Of a DNA stretch of 21,573 nt, positions 9,401 through 18,740 are shown in pieces. Source of the stretch: Botryllus schlosseri (lineage: Eukaryota; Chordata; Ascidiacea; Stolidobranchia; Styelidae); contig ATSW01011296.1 in assembly GCA_000444245.1 (NCBI GenBank), positions 1-21,573 of the forward strand, given 5' to 3'. Both the position numbers and the translations under genes were made by a program. Within the stretch, counting starts at the first letter, position 1. Each line of letters starts with the position of its first letter. The notes under the pieces are model-generated. The model was not told the DNA's origin. It did not search any database and saw nothing but the letters and a program-made list of their open reading frames with translations.

Positions 9401-12400
9401 GCAGATGCTACACAAATACACAATCTTTATATACGGATATGGATTTGTAATAATTCATTTGTATCATTAGTTTGAAACAAGCATTTCCACTGGAAAATCG
9501 CAACCCTAACCTTGAAACTATGAAAACCTGAAGTGACGAACCACGAATTTCATATCCCAATCCCAATGACAACACTAGGTACGAAACTGGTAAGGCACAT
9601 TTTGTATAGGCCCTTGGCCTGAAAAAATCACTGAGCAAGAAACAAGTTGAATAGGTAAGCCAAAACCGAACGGCATGAGTCAAAGAGCACAACTGCAATA
9701 CACCTCCCACAGCCAACAGTACTGTACGCCTCTGCAAGAGTCATACCACCAAACATAAAATGAATTCAATCAAATACCTACCACAATCATTTCAGACTGC
9801 TCCAGCACCAGGCATTGTGTGCCTCTGAGTTTCATTCCTGGTATTCGCTTTCCAAAACTGGAAAATGAAAGAGGCAACACATAACACAATAGAAGTATCA
9901 AGTATGACACTGGGAATACTTGAATTAAATCTGATTTTTTTTAATTTCAAGCCATATTGCGAATACAATTGCGATACATCCAGTCAGTAATTTTCCTCCA
10001 CTAAAATTCAGTCACAGTTCACATGCGTAATAAACAAATACATTGGCAATACAAGCAACACATCCAACCATGTTGGTATCAGCTCATTTTTAGGTTGCAT
10101 TATTCAAGGTGACGTATAAACGAACAAGAGCATTTACTGATCATCATCAAAACATCACGCAGAACGAAATTTTGGTAATTCCATTACTGGATCGGAGCTA
10201 CAATGCAATATTACTACTGGACTCCGAAATCACAGATTCAGCAATATCGTAAAGGCTAACTGCAATAATGCAAAATGCTTTGCTTTATGACTATATAAAA
10301 AACTATCAGCACACACCAATTTTACATAACTGTAGGCTACGCAACAATCGACAATACCTAAACCGATCAAATTGGACACAGGACATAGTATAGATTCAGT
10401 TGAATTAGGTTCTGGTATTCACCAGTTAACAAGCTAGCATTAAACACATGACCTTGTGACCTTTCTGTCACCTTCAAATTTTCTTCATTGATTAATTTGT
10501 GTTACAGTATCATGTGATGTCAGTGTGGTCAGAAATCAAATCAATCTAACGTCTACAAACATCCAAGGTAGTACGCCGGAAATTCTATGGTTAAACATGA
10601 AATTGATAATAGCAATCCCCATCATCAGAATATTCTCGTACTTATGACATTAATAACATGACGCTACCAATGATTCCAATTGGTACATCCTCTCATTTTC
10701 ATTGAATTCACACCACACGTACCATTCCCAGAACATGATGCATACTGGTAACAAAATGACAACAAGAACTAAGAATTATGAGTCTGAAGTAGTTGAGAAA
10801 CTTTTATTAATCAAACCAATCCGATAAAGTGCATTTTGATAATGCTACAAGAATTTGCCAAAGTTCCTTTTAATTTTTAGATTAGATTCCGAAGATTTGC
10901 ACACAACGTCACAAAAAGCCTCTTAGCTATTGTAGGCTGTATGAAGTATACATTTTTCCAAGATCAATATTTATAAACATTCATTCATTATTCTCTGTTC
11001 AGTAGCAATTTCGATCAAATAATCTCTCAAATTCACGAAACATGTCAGGAGACTGAAGATCTCACACATTGGTAATGCTGCATAAATCATTGCCGAAACT
11101 TAAAATATGCATTATCGAAAAAGCAGTAAAATGCTAGAAAACGCACAACACTTGACGACTCTTTCCCTAAGTAACATAATAAATCAGTTTTTCTTATTAA
11201 TTACGGACCAAAACATGACATTTTGAATTGACTGGTAGCAGTTATTTCATTGCAGAATCTTTAGACCCATTAACACTGTTGGCCTGACCTAAACCAATGT
11301 TGCGGTAACTGGTCAAGCTACTGCAGCACCAATAGGCTATTCGATTTGATATCTGAAGGCATATCTCAATTTGTAACACAATATCTGTCAAATTGAAATG
11401 TCAACAAGTTGTTTTTCATGAATTTGAATTTCTCAAATTGAATTTAAAATGATTTAAATTCTACTGCCTATATTTATATTTTCTGATTTGGAAATTCCTG
11501 TATACCGGAAAGCAAAGACAGTCTTGTACAAAGACAGAAAGACATACTTGTAATTTACTGCTTTATGAATCATGGATATTTCGGGACATGGTAAGATAAA
11601 AGACAAAGGATTCCAATCCACAACACTACACTCCCTTTAAAAAATCGAAAGAATAGGCTACATGGAGTGAGATACAATTATCGACAATTATCGGATATCG
11701 TACAGAATTCAAAAACACAATCAGTTGAAGTTATAATTCAAAACTCATACTAGAGCTAGATATGAAATAAATATGTACAACAGACCTGGTGTTCCGTAAG
11801 AACATGGAGCCTTGTATGAATATAGATCCAGAAAGCAAAATAAACCAACATGTGCATGGATCATCTTTTCTGTTAAAACAAGGATTGAGAACCGTTAGTG
11901 ATACATAATATAGCCAATAGGATACAGACATTTACTTCCGCGTCATATAAGCAAAGAGCAATGAGTAGATGGCCAAATGCATTTCCAAAAAATTCAATCA
12001 GCACTTACGAATTACGTCAATCAGAGTAATTTGCAGTTTGATCATGTCAAACCTCTATAATTAGTCGTTAAGACCTGATAAGAGCTAACACCATATTCCG
12101 TTGTCAAATAGGGACTGAACAAAGTCAGAGGGAATGCAGAAATTTGCTAAAATTAGATACTTACAGACAGTTGTCAAAGTCAGAAAATTACAGAACACAA
12201 GACACAGAAAATGAGAAATGCTAATATGACTAAATCATGTCAGATTTGAGAAACACTAAACACATACACACGCCAGACCTTTGTCAGACATTAAACCACA
12301 CACTTGCTTTAAGTTCCCAGATTGCATAGGTAAGGATATGCCATTGAATAGTAAATTCATATTGAAATGAACCTGAATGTTTTCGGCTGACACTCTCGTC

Positions 12401-13368
12401 AGGGGTAATCATCAGCAACTAGTGAGAATACCAGATCTTGCTATAAGCTAAACCGAACAAAAACGCTGCATTCACTATGTCAGTGGGCTGTCTTTTGTCA
12501 CAGTCCTTACCCACAGGACAATTCCAAACAGCATAAACCAGATCACAACAGGCACTACACATGCAATAGCTTGACCAAGGGAACAGACTTTCTTTCTGAA
12601 CTCTAAATATACCAAATGATGGACCAAGGTTCGTAATTTAAACTTGGATGACTATAATATCCATAGATAATAGATATATCAATAAAGAACTGACAAGTCA
12701 AAACTGTTTGTGAAAGAAGACACTTTGCAAATCAACAAGGAGGTAGATCATTCGAGTGACAAGAAATATTCCACATGACCTAATACTACTATCGATAGCA
12801 GTGCTAGCATAGCACTAATACGTTTAAAAATAGCACAACATCAACTAGTGAATAAGCAGGGAGCTTTAGCAGGGAGTTTTAGAGATCCCTCGAATAAGCC
12901 CCTGCAAGGCCTGCATGTTGAATGTTTATAATAGTACTGCGTTGCTGAACAACAGGCATTGGTTTTGTGTTGTCAGCAAAATCACCACGAATAATTCGCC
13001 TGTACCTTTCTAGCAATTTGACGTTTAAATTTTGAATAACTGTCATTCCCTATTTTACACACACATGCACTAATGCGTCAGAAGGCATAATATAATATAA
13101 CATAACATAGCAACATTGAAATGAAACGAACGGGTCACAAATTTTAAAGCCCACAAAAATCAATAAGGGTATACACTTACGTGTAAAGTATTTCATTTGC
13201 ATCATGCCTTTCGTATCGTACTTGAGCAGCTAGACTTCTCAGTTTTTGCTCTCGCAAATTGCAGAGTGCCTCGAATCGATGAAGTCGCGAAAATATAATT
13301 TCCAGATCCTTAAAATACCGATCAAGTTCATTCCACGCAAACAGAATAATAAAACGTGTGATTTCCAT
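282..13368 (-). CDS. RAPGEF2: PDZ-GEF (RAPGEF2/RAPGEF6-type) Rap guanine-nucleotide exchange factor, N-terminal half, 13 exons, 3' end outside window
   Basis: Thirteen exons join in one frame, about 655 codons (1966 nt, ending in phase 1). The family activates Rap1/Rap2 by GDP-GTP exchange at membranes and cell junctions. Domains by approximate residue: divergent cNMP-binding-like region 20-130; Ser-rich and acidic linker 117-255; second cNMP-binding-like domain 258-385; REM (RasGEF-N) 407-520; PDZ 525-600; linker 601-655. Diagnostic strings are [61 protein letters not shown] and VNGQNFEKL, all recalled as PDZ-GEF family motifs. RA and catalytic CDC25 domains should follow left of the window. 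The order cNBD-REM-PDZ is specific to PDZ-GEFs among Ras-family GEFs. I cannot decide between RAPGEF2 and RAPGEF6; an invertebrate would normally have one co-orthologue. Recognition comes from memory of family sequences, not a search. Confidence 0.93.
450..1083 (-). other. Intron 12 of the PDZ-GEF gene
   Basis: This 634-bp intron lies between exons 12 and 13, with donor GTAAGG at 1083 and acceptor ttcgacag at 450. It is AT-rich. I see no coding exon, RNA gene or clear repeat in it. Confidence 0.85.
1084..1200 (-). CDS. RAPGEF2: PDZ-GEF exon 12 (second half of PDZ domain)
   Basis: The acceptor is gttcaaag at 1201 and the donor TTCG|GTAAGG at 1084/1083; phase 1 at both ends. It encodes [19 protein letters not shown], then [20 protein letters not shown], matching vertebrate GDQILEVNGQNFENIQL and [20 protein letters not shown] almost residue for residue. 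The intron to exon 11 is 59 bp, one of three very short introns in the gene. Confidence 0.97.
1260..1380 (-). CDS. RAPGEF2: PDZ-GEF exon 11 (first half of PDZ domain)
   Basis: The acceptor is ctctctttcaaaacag at 1381, preceded by in-frame stops; the donor AGAG|GTGGGT leaves in phase 1. It encodes [20 protein letters not shown], then [20 protein letters not shown]. The carboxylate-binding loop reads DLGI followed by SIMGG and a short loop to PIYVSKV, a classical PDZ arrangement. Vertebrate RAPGEF2, as I recall it, has LLGGSEKGFGIFVDSV here. PDZ domains bind C-terminal peptides, and in this family they help membrane and receptor targeting. Confidence 0.94.
1381..2695 (-). other. Intron 10 of the PDZ-GEF gene, with an open block and a MITE-like element
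   Basis: This 1315-bp intron lies between the REM and PDZ exons. It holds a GC-richer block at about 1920-2160 that is open on both strands, a small CpG patch at 1440-1490, and the inverted-repeat element at 2393-2643. None of these joins the gene in frame. Confidence 0.8.
2393..2643. repeat. MITE-like element with short inverted ends
   Basis: GTCGATTGAC at 2393-2402 recurs inverted at 2634-2643, about 250 bp apart. Next to it inside lie ATTCGGA at the left and its direct repeat near 2618 at the right, plus two degenerate direct copies of CACTTRGTGAATTYGGC near 2438 and 2498. The interior at 2560-2615 is G-rich with TTAGGG-like words (attagggg, gttaggg). Non-autonomous DNA elements have such a layout, but I see no convincing target-site duplication. 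Confidence 0.4.
2696..2875 (-). CDS. RAPGEF2: PDZ-GEF exon 10 (second part of REM domain)
   Basis: The acceptor is gtttgtggcag at 2876 and the donor AAAATT|GTGAGC; 180 nt, 60 codons, phase 0 at both ends. It encodes [19 protein letters not shown], then [18 protein letters not shown] and [31 protein letters not shown] is nearly invariant in PDZ-GEFs. The ORF remains open into the intron, but that part is low-complexity repeat-like DNA with no family similarity, and the junction KI|TRSS to exon 11 gives the expected spacing to the PDZ domain. Confidence 0.96.
2940..3101 (-). CDS. RAPGEF2: PDZ-GEF exon 9 (first part of REM / RasGEF-N domain)
   Basis: The acceptor is ctgtgaatttag and the donor CCGAAG|GTATGC; 162 nt, 54 codons, phase 0 at both ends. 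It encodes [20 protein letters not shown], then [20 protein letters not shown] and [22 protein letters not shown] is the hallmark of the REM motif that braces the catalytic helical hairpin in Ras-family GEFs. It is separated from exon 10 by an intron of only 64 bp. Confidence 0.96.
3102..4176 (-). other. Intron 8 of the PDZ-GEF gene
   Basis: A 1075-bp intron between exons 8 and 9. It includes a short AAATT-type run at about 3932-3953. No further exon or identifiable element was found. Confidence 0.85.
4177..4326 (-). CDS. RAPGEF2: PDZ-GEF exon 8 (end of second cNMP domain, entry to REM)
   Basis: The acceptor is tgcgttttccag and the donor ATCAGG|GTGGGT; 150 nt, 50 codons, phase 0 at both ends. 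It encodes [20 protein letters not shown] and, later, MVKEKRE and GDIVIR, matching vertebrate FVCIAQQDYCRIL, MVKEHRE and GHIVIK. The reading frame stays open past the donor, but the continuation lacks family similarity, whereas GDIVIR joined to exon 9 [13 protein letters not shown] reproduces the family HIVIKGTSERLTMHLVEE. Confidence 0.93.
4390..4551 (-). CDS. RAPGEF2: PDZ-GEF exon 7 (core of second cNMP-binding-like domain)
   Basis: The acceptor is tgttttcag, the donor TGTCAG|GTATGA, and the exon is 162 nt (54 codons, phase 0 at both ends). It encodes [20 protein letters not shown], then [17 protein letters not shown] and [12 protein letters not shown]. Vertebrate equivalents are LDSWSVILNGSVEVTYPDG, ILCMGNSFGVSPT and KGVMRTKVDDCQ. 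The phosphate-binding-cassette position has FGV rather than the FGE of true cAMP sensors, and the later basic residue (R in vertebrate VMRTK) is Tyr here, so canonical cAMP binding is unlikely, in line with what is known for PDZ-GEFs. Confidence 0.95.
4552..5470 (-). other. Intron 6 of the PDZ-GEF gene
   Basis: A 919-bp intron between exons 6 and 7. Its right part holds no exon that I can find; its left part contains the hAT-like fragment. Confidence 0.8.
4636..4880 (+). mobile_element. hAT-type DNA transposon terminus (fragment)
   Basis: CAGGGGTGCCAAACATCGGG at 4636-4655, followed by CCCCGGAC, is the typical end of many hAT elements (CAGGGGTGCCCAAAC followed by GGCCC-rich sequence). It continues to a GTGCGGCCGC-like stretch at about 4872. 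No matching inverted end or 8-bp target duplication was found, so it is a fragment or old copy. The right edge is approximate. It lies in intron 6 of the PDZ-GEF gene. Confidence 0.5.
5471..5609 (-). CDS. RAPGEF2: PDZ-GEF exon 6 (first strands of second cNMP-binding-like domain), contains Ns
   Basis: It encodes [20 protein letters not shown] then [20 protein letters not shown] and L, matching vertebrate FMHQLPAFANMTMSVRREL and [21 protein letters not shown]. The likely acceptor is ccgtttag at 5610 and the donor GAACTG|GTACCG at 5471/5470 (phase 0). Three N bases (5596, 5597, 5600) fall in codons that would read L-L-E if resolved as in the family. This is the shortest reconstruction that keeps the frame; the 5' boundary is the least certain in the gene. 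Confidence 0.83.
5610..7060 (-). other. Intron 5 of the PDZ-GEF gene
   Basis: This intron of about 1450 bp lies between exons 5 and 6. The first 150 bases next to exon 6 (5610-5760) are clearly richer in CpG than the rest, for example near 5700-5750. The remainder is AT-rich. No exon was identified. Confidence 0.8.
7061..7350 (-). CDS. RAPGEF2: PDZ-GEF exon 5 (serine-rich and acidic linker, start of second cNMP domain)
   Basis: The acceptor cttttttatacccag is strong and phase 0. It encodes about 96 residues: a basic start ([10 protein letters not shown]), a Ser/Glu-rich part ([19 protein letters not shown]), an acidic run ([17 protein letters not shown]), then [20 protein letters not shown], which matches RDIVRDCLEKDPIDRTDDD just before the second cNMP domain. 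Two donors are possible: CACG|GTACGT (exon end 7065), with better consensus, and GGTAC|GTATCC (exon end 7061), which alone keeps the frame into exon 6 as sequenced. Exon 6 carries N bases at its start, so the choice is open. The given end is the frame-preserving one. Confidence 0.85.
7351..8655 (-). other. Intron 4 of the PDZ-GEF gene
   Basis: A 1305-bp intron between exons 4 and 5, carrying the hAT transposase relic at 7756-7911. Nothing else is recognisable. Confidence 0.8.
7756..7911 (+). mobile_element. Degenerate hAT transposase C-terminal fragment
   Basis: On the plus strand, in pieces, this reads LPAN, then [20 protein letters not shown] with LFY, then [18 protein letters not shown] up to a stop TAA at 7909-7911. 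The pattern (L)P...[17 protein letters not shown] followed by xNVxxxLxLxxNK is the C-terminal dimerisation region of one branch of hAT transposases. Two frame slips, at about 7768 and 7838, and the lack of upstream domains show a dead relic. It lies in intron 4 of the PDZ-GEF gene, antisense to it. Confidence 0.6.
8656..8784 (-). CDS. RAPGEF2: PDZ-GEF exon 4 (variable linker after first cNMP domain)
   Basis: The acceptor is gctttcttttag at 8785 and the probable donor GTGGAG|GTGGGC at 8656/8655. It encodes 43 residues beginning [10 protein letters not shown], which continues the family motif (M)IVVDYMDENEE across the phase-0 junction. The remainder, rich in Asn and Ser (for example [13 protein letters not shown]), is not conserved with vertebrates as I recall them, as expected for this linker. 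The frame is open past the donor to a stop about 50 nt on, so the donor is inferred from consensus and from the phase-0 start of exon 5. Confidence 0.82.
8785..9781 (-). other. Intron 3 of the PDZ-GEF gene
   Basis: A 997-bp intron between exons 3 and 4. Apart from the 27-bp duplication it holds only a 109-codon minus-strand open frame (9408-9737) that I judge accidental. Confidence 0.8.
8846..8898. repeat. Tandem duplication, 27-bp unit, two copies
   Basis: The unit GTGTAGTCAAAATGCAATGG plus CAGTATC occurs at 8846-8872 and again at 8873-8898 without internal differences. It lies 62-114 nt upstream of the exon 4 acceptor in the transcript sense. It looks recent because the copies have not diverged. 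Confidence 0.9.
9782..9857 (-). CDS. RAPGEF2: PDZ-GEF exon 3 (end of first cNMP-binding-like domain)
   Basis: The acceptor tttcattttccag is strong and the donor GTG|GTAGGT is good. It encodes [20 protein letters not shown] then SEMIV, aligning with vertebrate FGKR...RRGCECIVLEPSEMIVVDY. It enters in phase 2 and leaves in phase 0. The exon is only 76 nt, too short for ORF-based detection. Confidence 0.92.
9858..11785 (-). other. Intron 2 of the PDZ-GEF gene
   Basis: A 1928-bp AT-rich intron between exons 2 and 3, the longest inside the coding part. I see no exon, RNA gene or recognisable transposon. Confidence 0.8.
11786..11869 (-). CDS. RAPGEF2: PDZ-GEF exon 2 (core of first cNMP-binding-like domain)
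   Basis: The acceptor is ttttaacag at 11870 and the exon enters with one base, completing ACA (Thr) from exon 1. It encodes [20 protein letters not shown] and SMFLRNT, matching vertebrate DDIGTCWYILLSGSVFIKESMFL. The donor is CCAG|GTCTGT at 11786/11785, weak at intron positions +3 to +6, but phase 2 is confirmed because exon 3 supplies the T of AGT (Ser) and restores the family SFGKR motif. The length is 84 nt. Confidence 0.9.
11870..13180 (-). other. Intron 1 of the PDZ-GEF gene
   Basis: A 1311-bp intron with a consensus GTAAGT donor at 13180. It is AT-rich, and nothing further is recognisable. Confidence 0.8.
13181..13368 (-). CDS. RAPGEF2: PDZ-GEF exon 1 (probable start codon; N-terminal helical segment)
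   Basis: The exon runs from an ATG at 13368-13366 to a strong donor AC|GTAAGT at 13181/13180 and leaves in phase 2. The protein contains [15 protein letters not shown] and [13 protein letters not shown], close to vertebrate DLEIVYSYLHGMEAL and VRYERHEANEVLYY. The 20 residues before DLEI (beginning MEITRF) fit the family roughly: NELDR aligns with NPAER, and an in-frame stop lies just upstream of the ATG. The alternative is that this is an internal exon with acceptor tattttaag|GATCTG at 13309/13308, preceded by a pyrimidine-rich tract, and the true start lies further upstream. Exon identity is firm; the start is not. Confidence 0.85.
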
Positions 13369-16300
13369 AGTGGGTTGCGGTTAGAAGAAATGTCTGTCTG
13401 CCTGGCCTGACTAGCCCCATTCAAATTCCATGGGCTCTTTCATGTGCAAAGGGAAATCTAATTAGGCTGTACAAAACTACAATTCGTACCCCTTAATCAG
13501 TATAATGGCGTGTTTCTGTAGGCTAGGTAACACTGACACCGGCATGTGCAATGATGTATATTGGATAGTCTTTTGTTAACCAGTTTCGGAAAATTGCTCA
13601 GTACATATAGAGGCTCTGATCTACATACATGATACAGCCATGATATTAATGTAAGCTCCACCAACACAAAACCGACGCTGATATCTTGATATACTTACAA
13701 ATTTATTGTCGAAAGCCCTAATCATAACGCCTAGCCAACTAGTAGCCAGCAACAGCCGCATTTCCAAACGAAAAATGCAACATAATCAGCGCAGTGAGAA
13801 TACACTTTGCATCTGGCTATATGAATAATTGAAACGGCCAGGTTGAGCCCAGCGACATATCTAAACATTTGTTGGAACTATCCGATCATCATTTGCAGGC
13901 TTATTCCAGATTTAATACAGGTCAAATTCAACATTTGATAATAACTACGTCTTGAAAAACAGAATGAGTTTGATCCAAGGCATTGCCGACTAAGCAGCAG
14001 TGACTCATTAAGCTCATTACTGCTATTTATGAATTTGAATAGTATTCCGTAATGGTCGGAAACACCTTATCCATCAGTCCGCAATCACCGCAATCACATA
14101 TGATTCAAGGTTGAGTCAACACACATGTGGAATATCGATGTTGATCTGTGACTAAACGGAATAGTCAAAACTCACCTGTTGAGCACGCTGAATTGGATTC
14201 TTTTTCAAGGCATGCAAAAACACCTCATCTTGACTTGACAAAGACATCTCAGAAAAACATACCGGTACCAAATTATTCCCTTACAACTTATTACATGTCA
14301 AAGCATATCACCTGCAAAATGGGACAACATAAGTTGATCGAATCTCGGTTTCTACAACGCAGATATAGAAAGTTGAGTTAAATGATAACAGCAGCCTCCA
14401 GCATAGTGTTGCATAGTTTGCTTGAAACCGATTTCAGCATAAGTTTGTCGTTCATTTATTTATTTTTCTGATAAGAGACGCAAGCCCAGTGCTTAGTGCC
14501 GATGCATTGTAATGTAGTAACATTATTGGAAGTGGTGTCTTTCACAAAAGTAAAGCCGCCCGCAAAATCAATGNAAGAAAGGCAATCAAGTGCCAAAATG
14601 TCACAGCAGTTCAGAATACTATAATGTGATGACATGTGCGACATCATCCTCAAAAATTTCAGACCATCAGTAGCCGTTTTTAGCGGCATGTATAATTATC
14701 CATACTGAACAGTATCACCACCGATTCATTTAATTGCAGTAATTATATACATTCAGATATCCTCAAGACACAAGTCTGTCCTAAAAACTTCTTTGTGGGA
14801 AGCCATTACATGAATATTATAAAGACAAAGGATTTTACCAGTTTGGGGAGTCAAAAAACNAAACTGCCAAATAAGCAAGGCGTAGTATAAAACCGAACAA
14901 TTTTAGTGACTTAGGCAAATTTCATCATAGTCACATGTTTGATGAATTGTTGCCGAGAAATCCACGTTTGAGTATGACACGACCTAAGCATAGATNACAA
15001 TAGCTGATTGTAATTTGATTAACCAAAAAAAGCTTCAAGTTAACATATGCAACTAACTTTGCAATCTTGAATANCTTGCACTACCTGTTTAGAACAGCTT
15101 TGAAGTGCTAGGGTACAAACATGATTANNGTGTTAATAGTTNATAAAATTAAATCGGATAAGCTAAACAAGCAGTACAGACAGGTAGGTCACCCACGAAA
15201 ACTTACTAACACAAAATCGCTAACTTGAAGATATATAATCCATGGTGTGATGGTGATATAAAAAAATAAATGAAAACATCAAAAAGATATCATTATCATT
15301 TTCAAATAAGCCCTGCCATCAACCTAATGATTTCACTGTTTGTAATTATCCATTAGTTTTAATTCCAAGTAACTTGATTAGCTTATGTCAAGTCAAACTG
15401 TGTAACAAACGTGATGAAATAGACTGGACCCATAGGATCATTAACTTCACAGGTAGGAGTGGGCGAAAACATTTCGAACCAAGAGCTGGCTCCGAATATT
15501 AGTACACAAACAGCCATACTACTATACCATGTGAAATATGTTGATACAGAATCTATGTAAAAAAGTCAAAGAAAAGAAGAGATGCTGGTAGGTAGTAGCC
15601 ACCATATGTTATTTCATGTTCCTAAACTTGGTATATTGACTGGATTAGCATGAATTAGTTACAACAAACCAGTTACTAAAATCACACATCAGAATGGACG
15701 AAATAGCATCCAGTAACCACAATGTTTAACAGTTGACAGGCTCCTACACTTGAATGTGCTAACACAACCCTGGAAGCAGTCATTTCATTGCAGGGAGCGT
15801 TTATGAAGCTAATGTGAAGCAATTATAAAGACTGCCAACGAAATTCAATGAATAGGAAGTCTCCATGTTAGGCGTTAACTTACTCAGTGAAATGACGATG
15901 GTGTATTCAACAGTTACACAAGATCACTAGTGTGGAAATAAATTGGAATTAGTAATGGTAAGCTGTTTTACACCTGTCAATGAAATAAGATTTAGTATTC
16001 CAAATTCCAATGACTAGTGAACATTGCCAGGTTATCCATCCGCCATAGTATACTGGATGGTGTAAACTAGTGGACATAACATATTCTTTCCAGATCTTTT
16101 GTATCCATCATACTGTGTTCGATTTACCAAACTGATTATATTCACCACCCTTGGTAATCAAGCATGACAAAAACAAGGAACAAATGTATCAACATGTTGC
16201 TTATACTCGACTATATATGATCTAGATTAGAAACCCAGATGTAAAAGCAACCAACTAATTATGTGCCATTATGATGCTCAGATTACATTCAAGAAAAGTC

Positions 16301-16405
16301 GCTGTAACTAATCCCATTGAACGAACCATTCTAAGTGGCATTTTGGATCTGCTATTATTTTCACATTGTAGTAGAGAATTCGAAGGAAAAAAGTTTAAAA
16401 GTGAG

Positions 16406-16427
16406 TAAACACATCTTGATGTGTTTA
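16406..16427. repeat. Small perfect hairpin
   Basis: TAAACACATC and its exact reverse complement GATGTGTTTA are separated by TT. The arms are 10 bp. It is too short and isolated to be assigned a function. Confidence 0.7.
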
Positions 16428-17643
16428 TAGGGTTACACCAGCTTAAATGTCATAAATTTCAATGATGATATTACATTTGTTGTTATCAAGGTATGAACCA
16501 TGAAATGAGTCATGGTAAGATTCAGCAAATTCATTATCCTCAAGTAATACAATCTGTATTAGCAGTCGACATAAATAACATTGAAATTCAGTAGCAGCAT
16601 ATTCTATAAAGTAGGTATGCAATGATGACATCCCCAAAAAGAATAGGGGTCTTATAAATATGGAGCAAGCCGAGCAAGATGAAAACAATTCCAAGGAACT
16701 ACAACCAACATTACAGGAATGAAACAGAGGCCTATACAATTATTACATAAACATAGCCTATCTAGACCTAGAACATGAGAAACATGCCATTAGAATTGTT
16801 TCGCCCTAAGTATACAAGGAATTTCAGATTTCATCAATCTGACAGTTATAATACAATCAAAACCAAAAACAAGTCTGGAATTAAAAGGTTGTAGTTTCTT
16901 AGTGGAAAAGTTATTTCGAACTAATGCTTCTTTATTAGGTTTCATTGCTTTATGATTAATATTGTAAGGATTAGAAAATGATGGAGTATGGCAACAGAAC
17001 TTTTGAGCCAATCACCATATGATGGGTTATAGGAACTCAACTCACAAACAATAGCCCATGCCCGTATTTCTTACATTCATTCCTGAAATTTGCAACAGTG
17101 AGAGGTTACAAGTATATAGTTGCTTGGAATTATCGCTGTTCTCTATTTTAACGTTATCTAATCGACAATTGGGAACCAATGAGTCTATACCGGTACTCCA
17201 CAACCTATGTATCATGAGACAATAATAGGTGTGTTGCGGTTCGACTATTCATTATGTAAACTGAACAAATATACTTTTTCCTGCTGAAGACCTTTCAACA
17301 ACTGTAAATTTTCACATGAAAACAGCTAGAAACAAGAGATTTCATAACAAACATAAATACACCATAATTCCTGTAAAATATGGCTAAGAACACATTTGTA
17401 TTGCAGAAGTATGACCTCTACTTTTCTGTAATTACTACTGAAAACCACAATTATATCCTGAATCCTTTTGCAACCAATGGTGGAATACCAACAAAAACCA
17501 TTGAAATTCTGCACCAATTCTGAACAACATATTTGTGCCAAGTATTTTATCTTTGTAATTAATCGAAAATTATACACAAGAACTTTGAATTGCTCTTTAC
17601 TACAATATCATAACACAAAATTATTAAAAGTATGAATTTTCAT

Positions 17644-17682
17644 ATTTACCAGCATTTGTTATTATTTACCAGCATTTGTTAT
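17644..17682. repeat. Tandem repeat, 20-bp unit, two copies
   Basis: ATTTACCAGCATTTGTTATT at 17644-17663 is repeated at 17664-17682, identical over 19 bases. Confidence 0.9.
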
Positions 17683-18599
17683 GAGGCAAGTCAGGTTTTT
17701 AAAAGCGAATCAGCTATAGCAACATGAAGAATTATCGCTTGCTAAAATAGTCATGTTCTTTGCACGAAATAGATTTAGTGATAGGCTACCATATGGAATT
17801 ATTCAAGACAAATAACTAAATAATTAATTACACATTTGGTTTGGATCAGTTCATTGGGATGTGGTGTTTCTCAATAAACATTCATACAGAAGATGTCTAC
17901 GCAATAAACATCACATTTCTACACTTTGTCATGTAACTGTATTTCTGCGTAACAAAACACATCATGATGANCAGAAAACAGTTATTAAAACAATAGTCCA
18001 GTCCACTCACAAGCTCTGCTAAAGCAACATATGCCCTTGCAACTCTATCAACCCTGACCAAACAATTGATGTGTGAAAAATTAAATTAGGAATGACATAC
18101 TATGGACCAGGTCACCAGGTCATGGTTTGAAATCACGTTATTCCATGATAGGCAGACTAACTGCTTTGATAGTATTATATAAGTACTCTCAATAATATAC
18201 ACAGCTACAAGCCTATGTTTTCTTATTTAAAATCCTTGTAATTTTTCAAAGATATCATGATTATAAAACCACAAAAACACACCCATTAAAAACAAAGCTG
18301 CTTCTTTCAACTCTAATAATTCCTTTAGCCCTTCAACTATAACCACACACCGCATGTAAATAGGCTACTTGGACAATTGGCATGAAAACCAGTTCTCAGC
18401 AATGCGTCACTTTCACTCCCGTCTGTATTTCAAATAGCGCATGCCATGGAAGAAGCATAATACACAGTTATAATATTTATTTATCAGATGCATATACGAT
18501 AATCTTAGAGCTGGCGGCCAGAGTGCAAAATTTGATTAAACCGGTCTTCAGTGCAATCATTTGCATTTATTGAAATATGTAAATGCGCAATGACGAAAA

Positions 18600-18740
18600 C
18601 TACTAGGAATCGAACGTTTTCGCGTTACAGCGATTGATACGGCGCAAAATACTCCGAGAGTCACGGGGAACACGGCTCGATTTCGCCGAGACGCTCAATG
18701 GCGTCACAATCAGTAAGAGGTGTTAATCAACCATTCAGCT
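18600..18740. promoter_or_regulatory. CpG-richer patch, possible promoter region
   Basis: After 5 kb of AT-rich DNA, this patch has many CpGs (ttttcgcgttacagcg, atacggcgc, ggctcgatttcgccgagacg) and a YY1-like CGCCATTG on the minus strand. In a genome whose non-coding DNA is CpG-poor, this could be the promoter or an untranslated first exon of the minus-strand gene. No start-codon exon with family similarity was found here. Confidence 0.25.

Larger units (their letters stand above)
13369..18560. other. Upstream AT-rich region without recognisable genes
   Basis: About 5.2 kb upstream of the first recognised coding exon. All open frames are short and lack family similarity. It may be a 5' UTR intron or intergenic DNA of the PDZ-GEF gene. 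It has several N calls (for example near 14573, 14860, 14996, 15074, 15128), a 20-bp tandem repeat and small hairpins, but no transposon or RNA gene that I can name. Confidence 0.6.

Noticed and set aside
9408-9737. Minus-strand open frame of 109 codons with a hydrophobic start
   Set aside because: It lies wholly inside intron 3, has no recognised motif, and the PDZ-GEF exons on both sides join without it. It could still be part of an unknown repeat.
16443-16739. Minus-strand open frame of 98 codons
   Set aside because: Cys- and Ile-rich chance-like composition in AT-rich DNA, no domain, no splice context.
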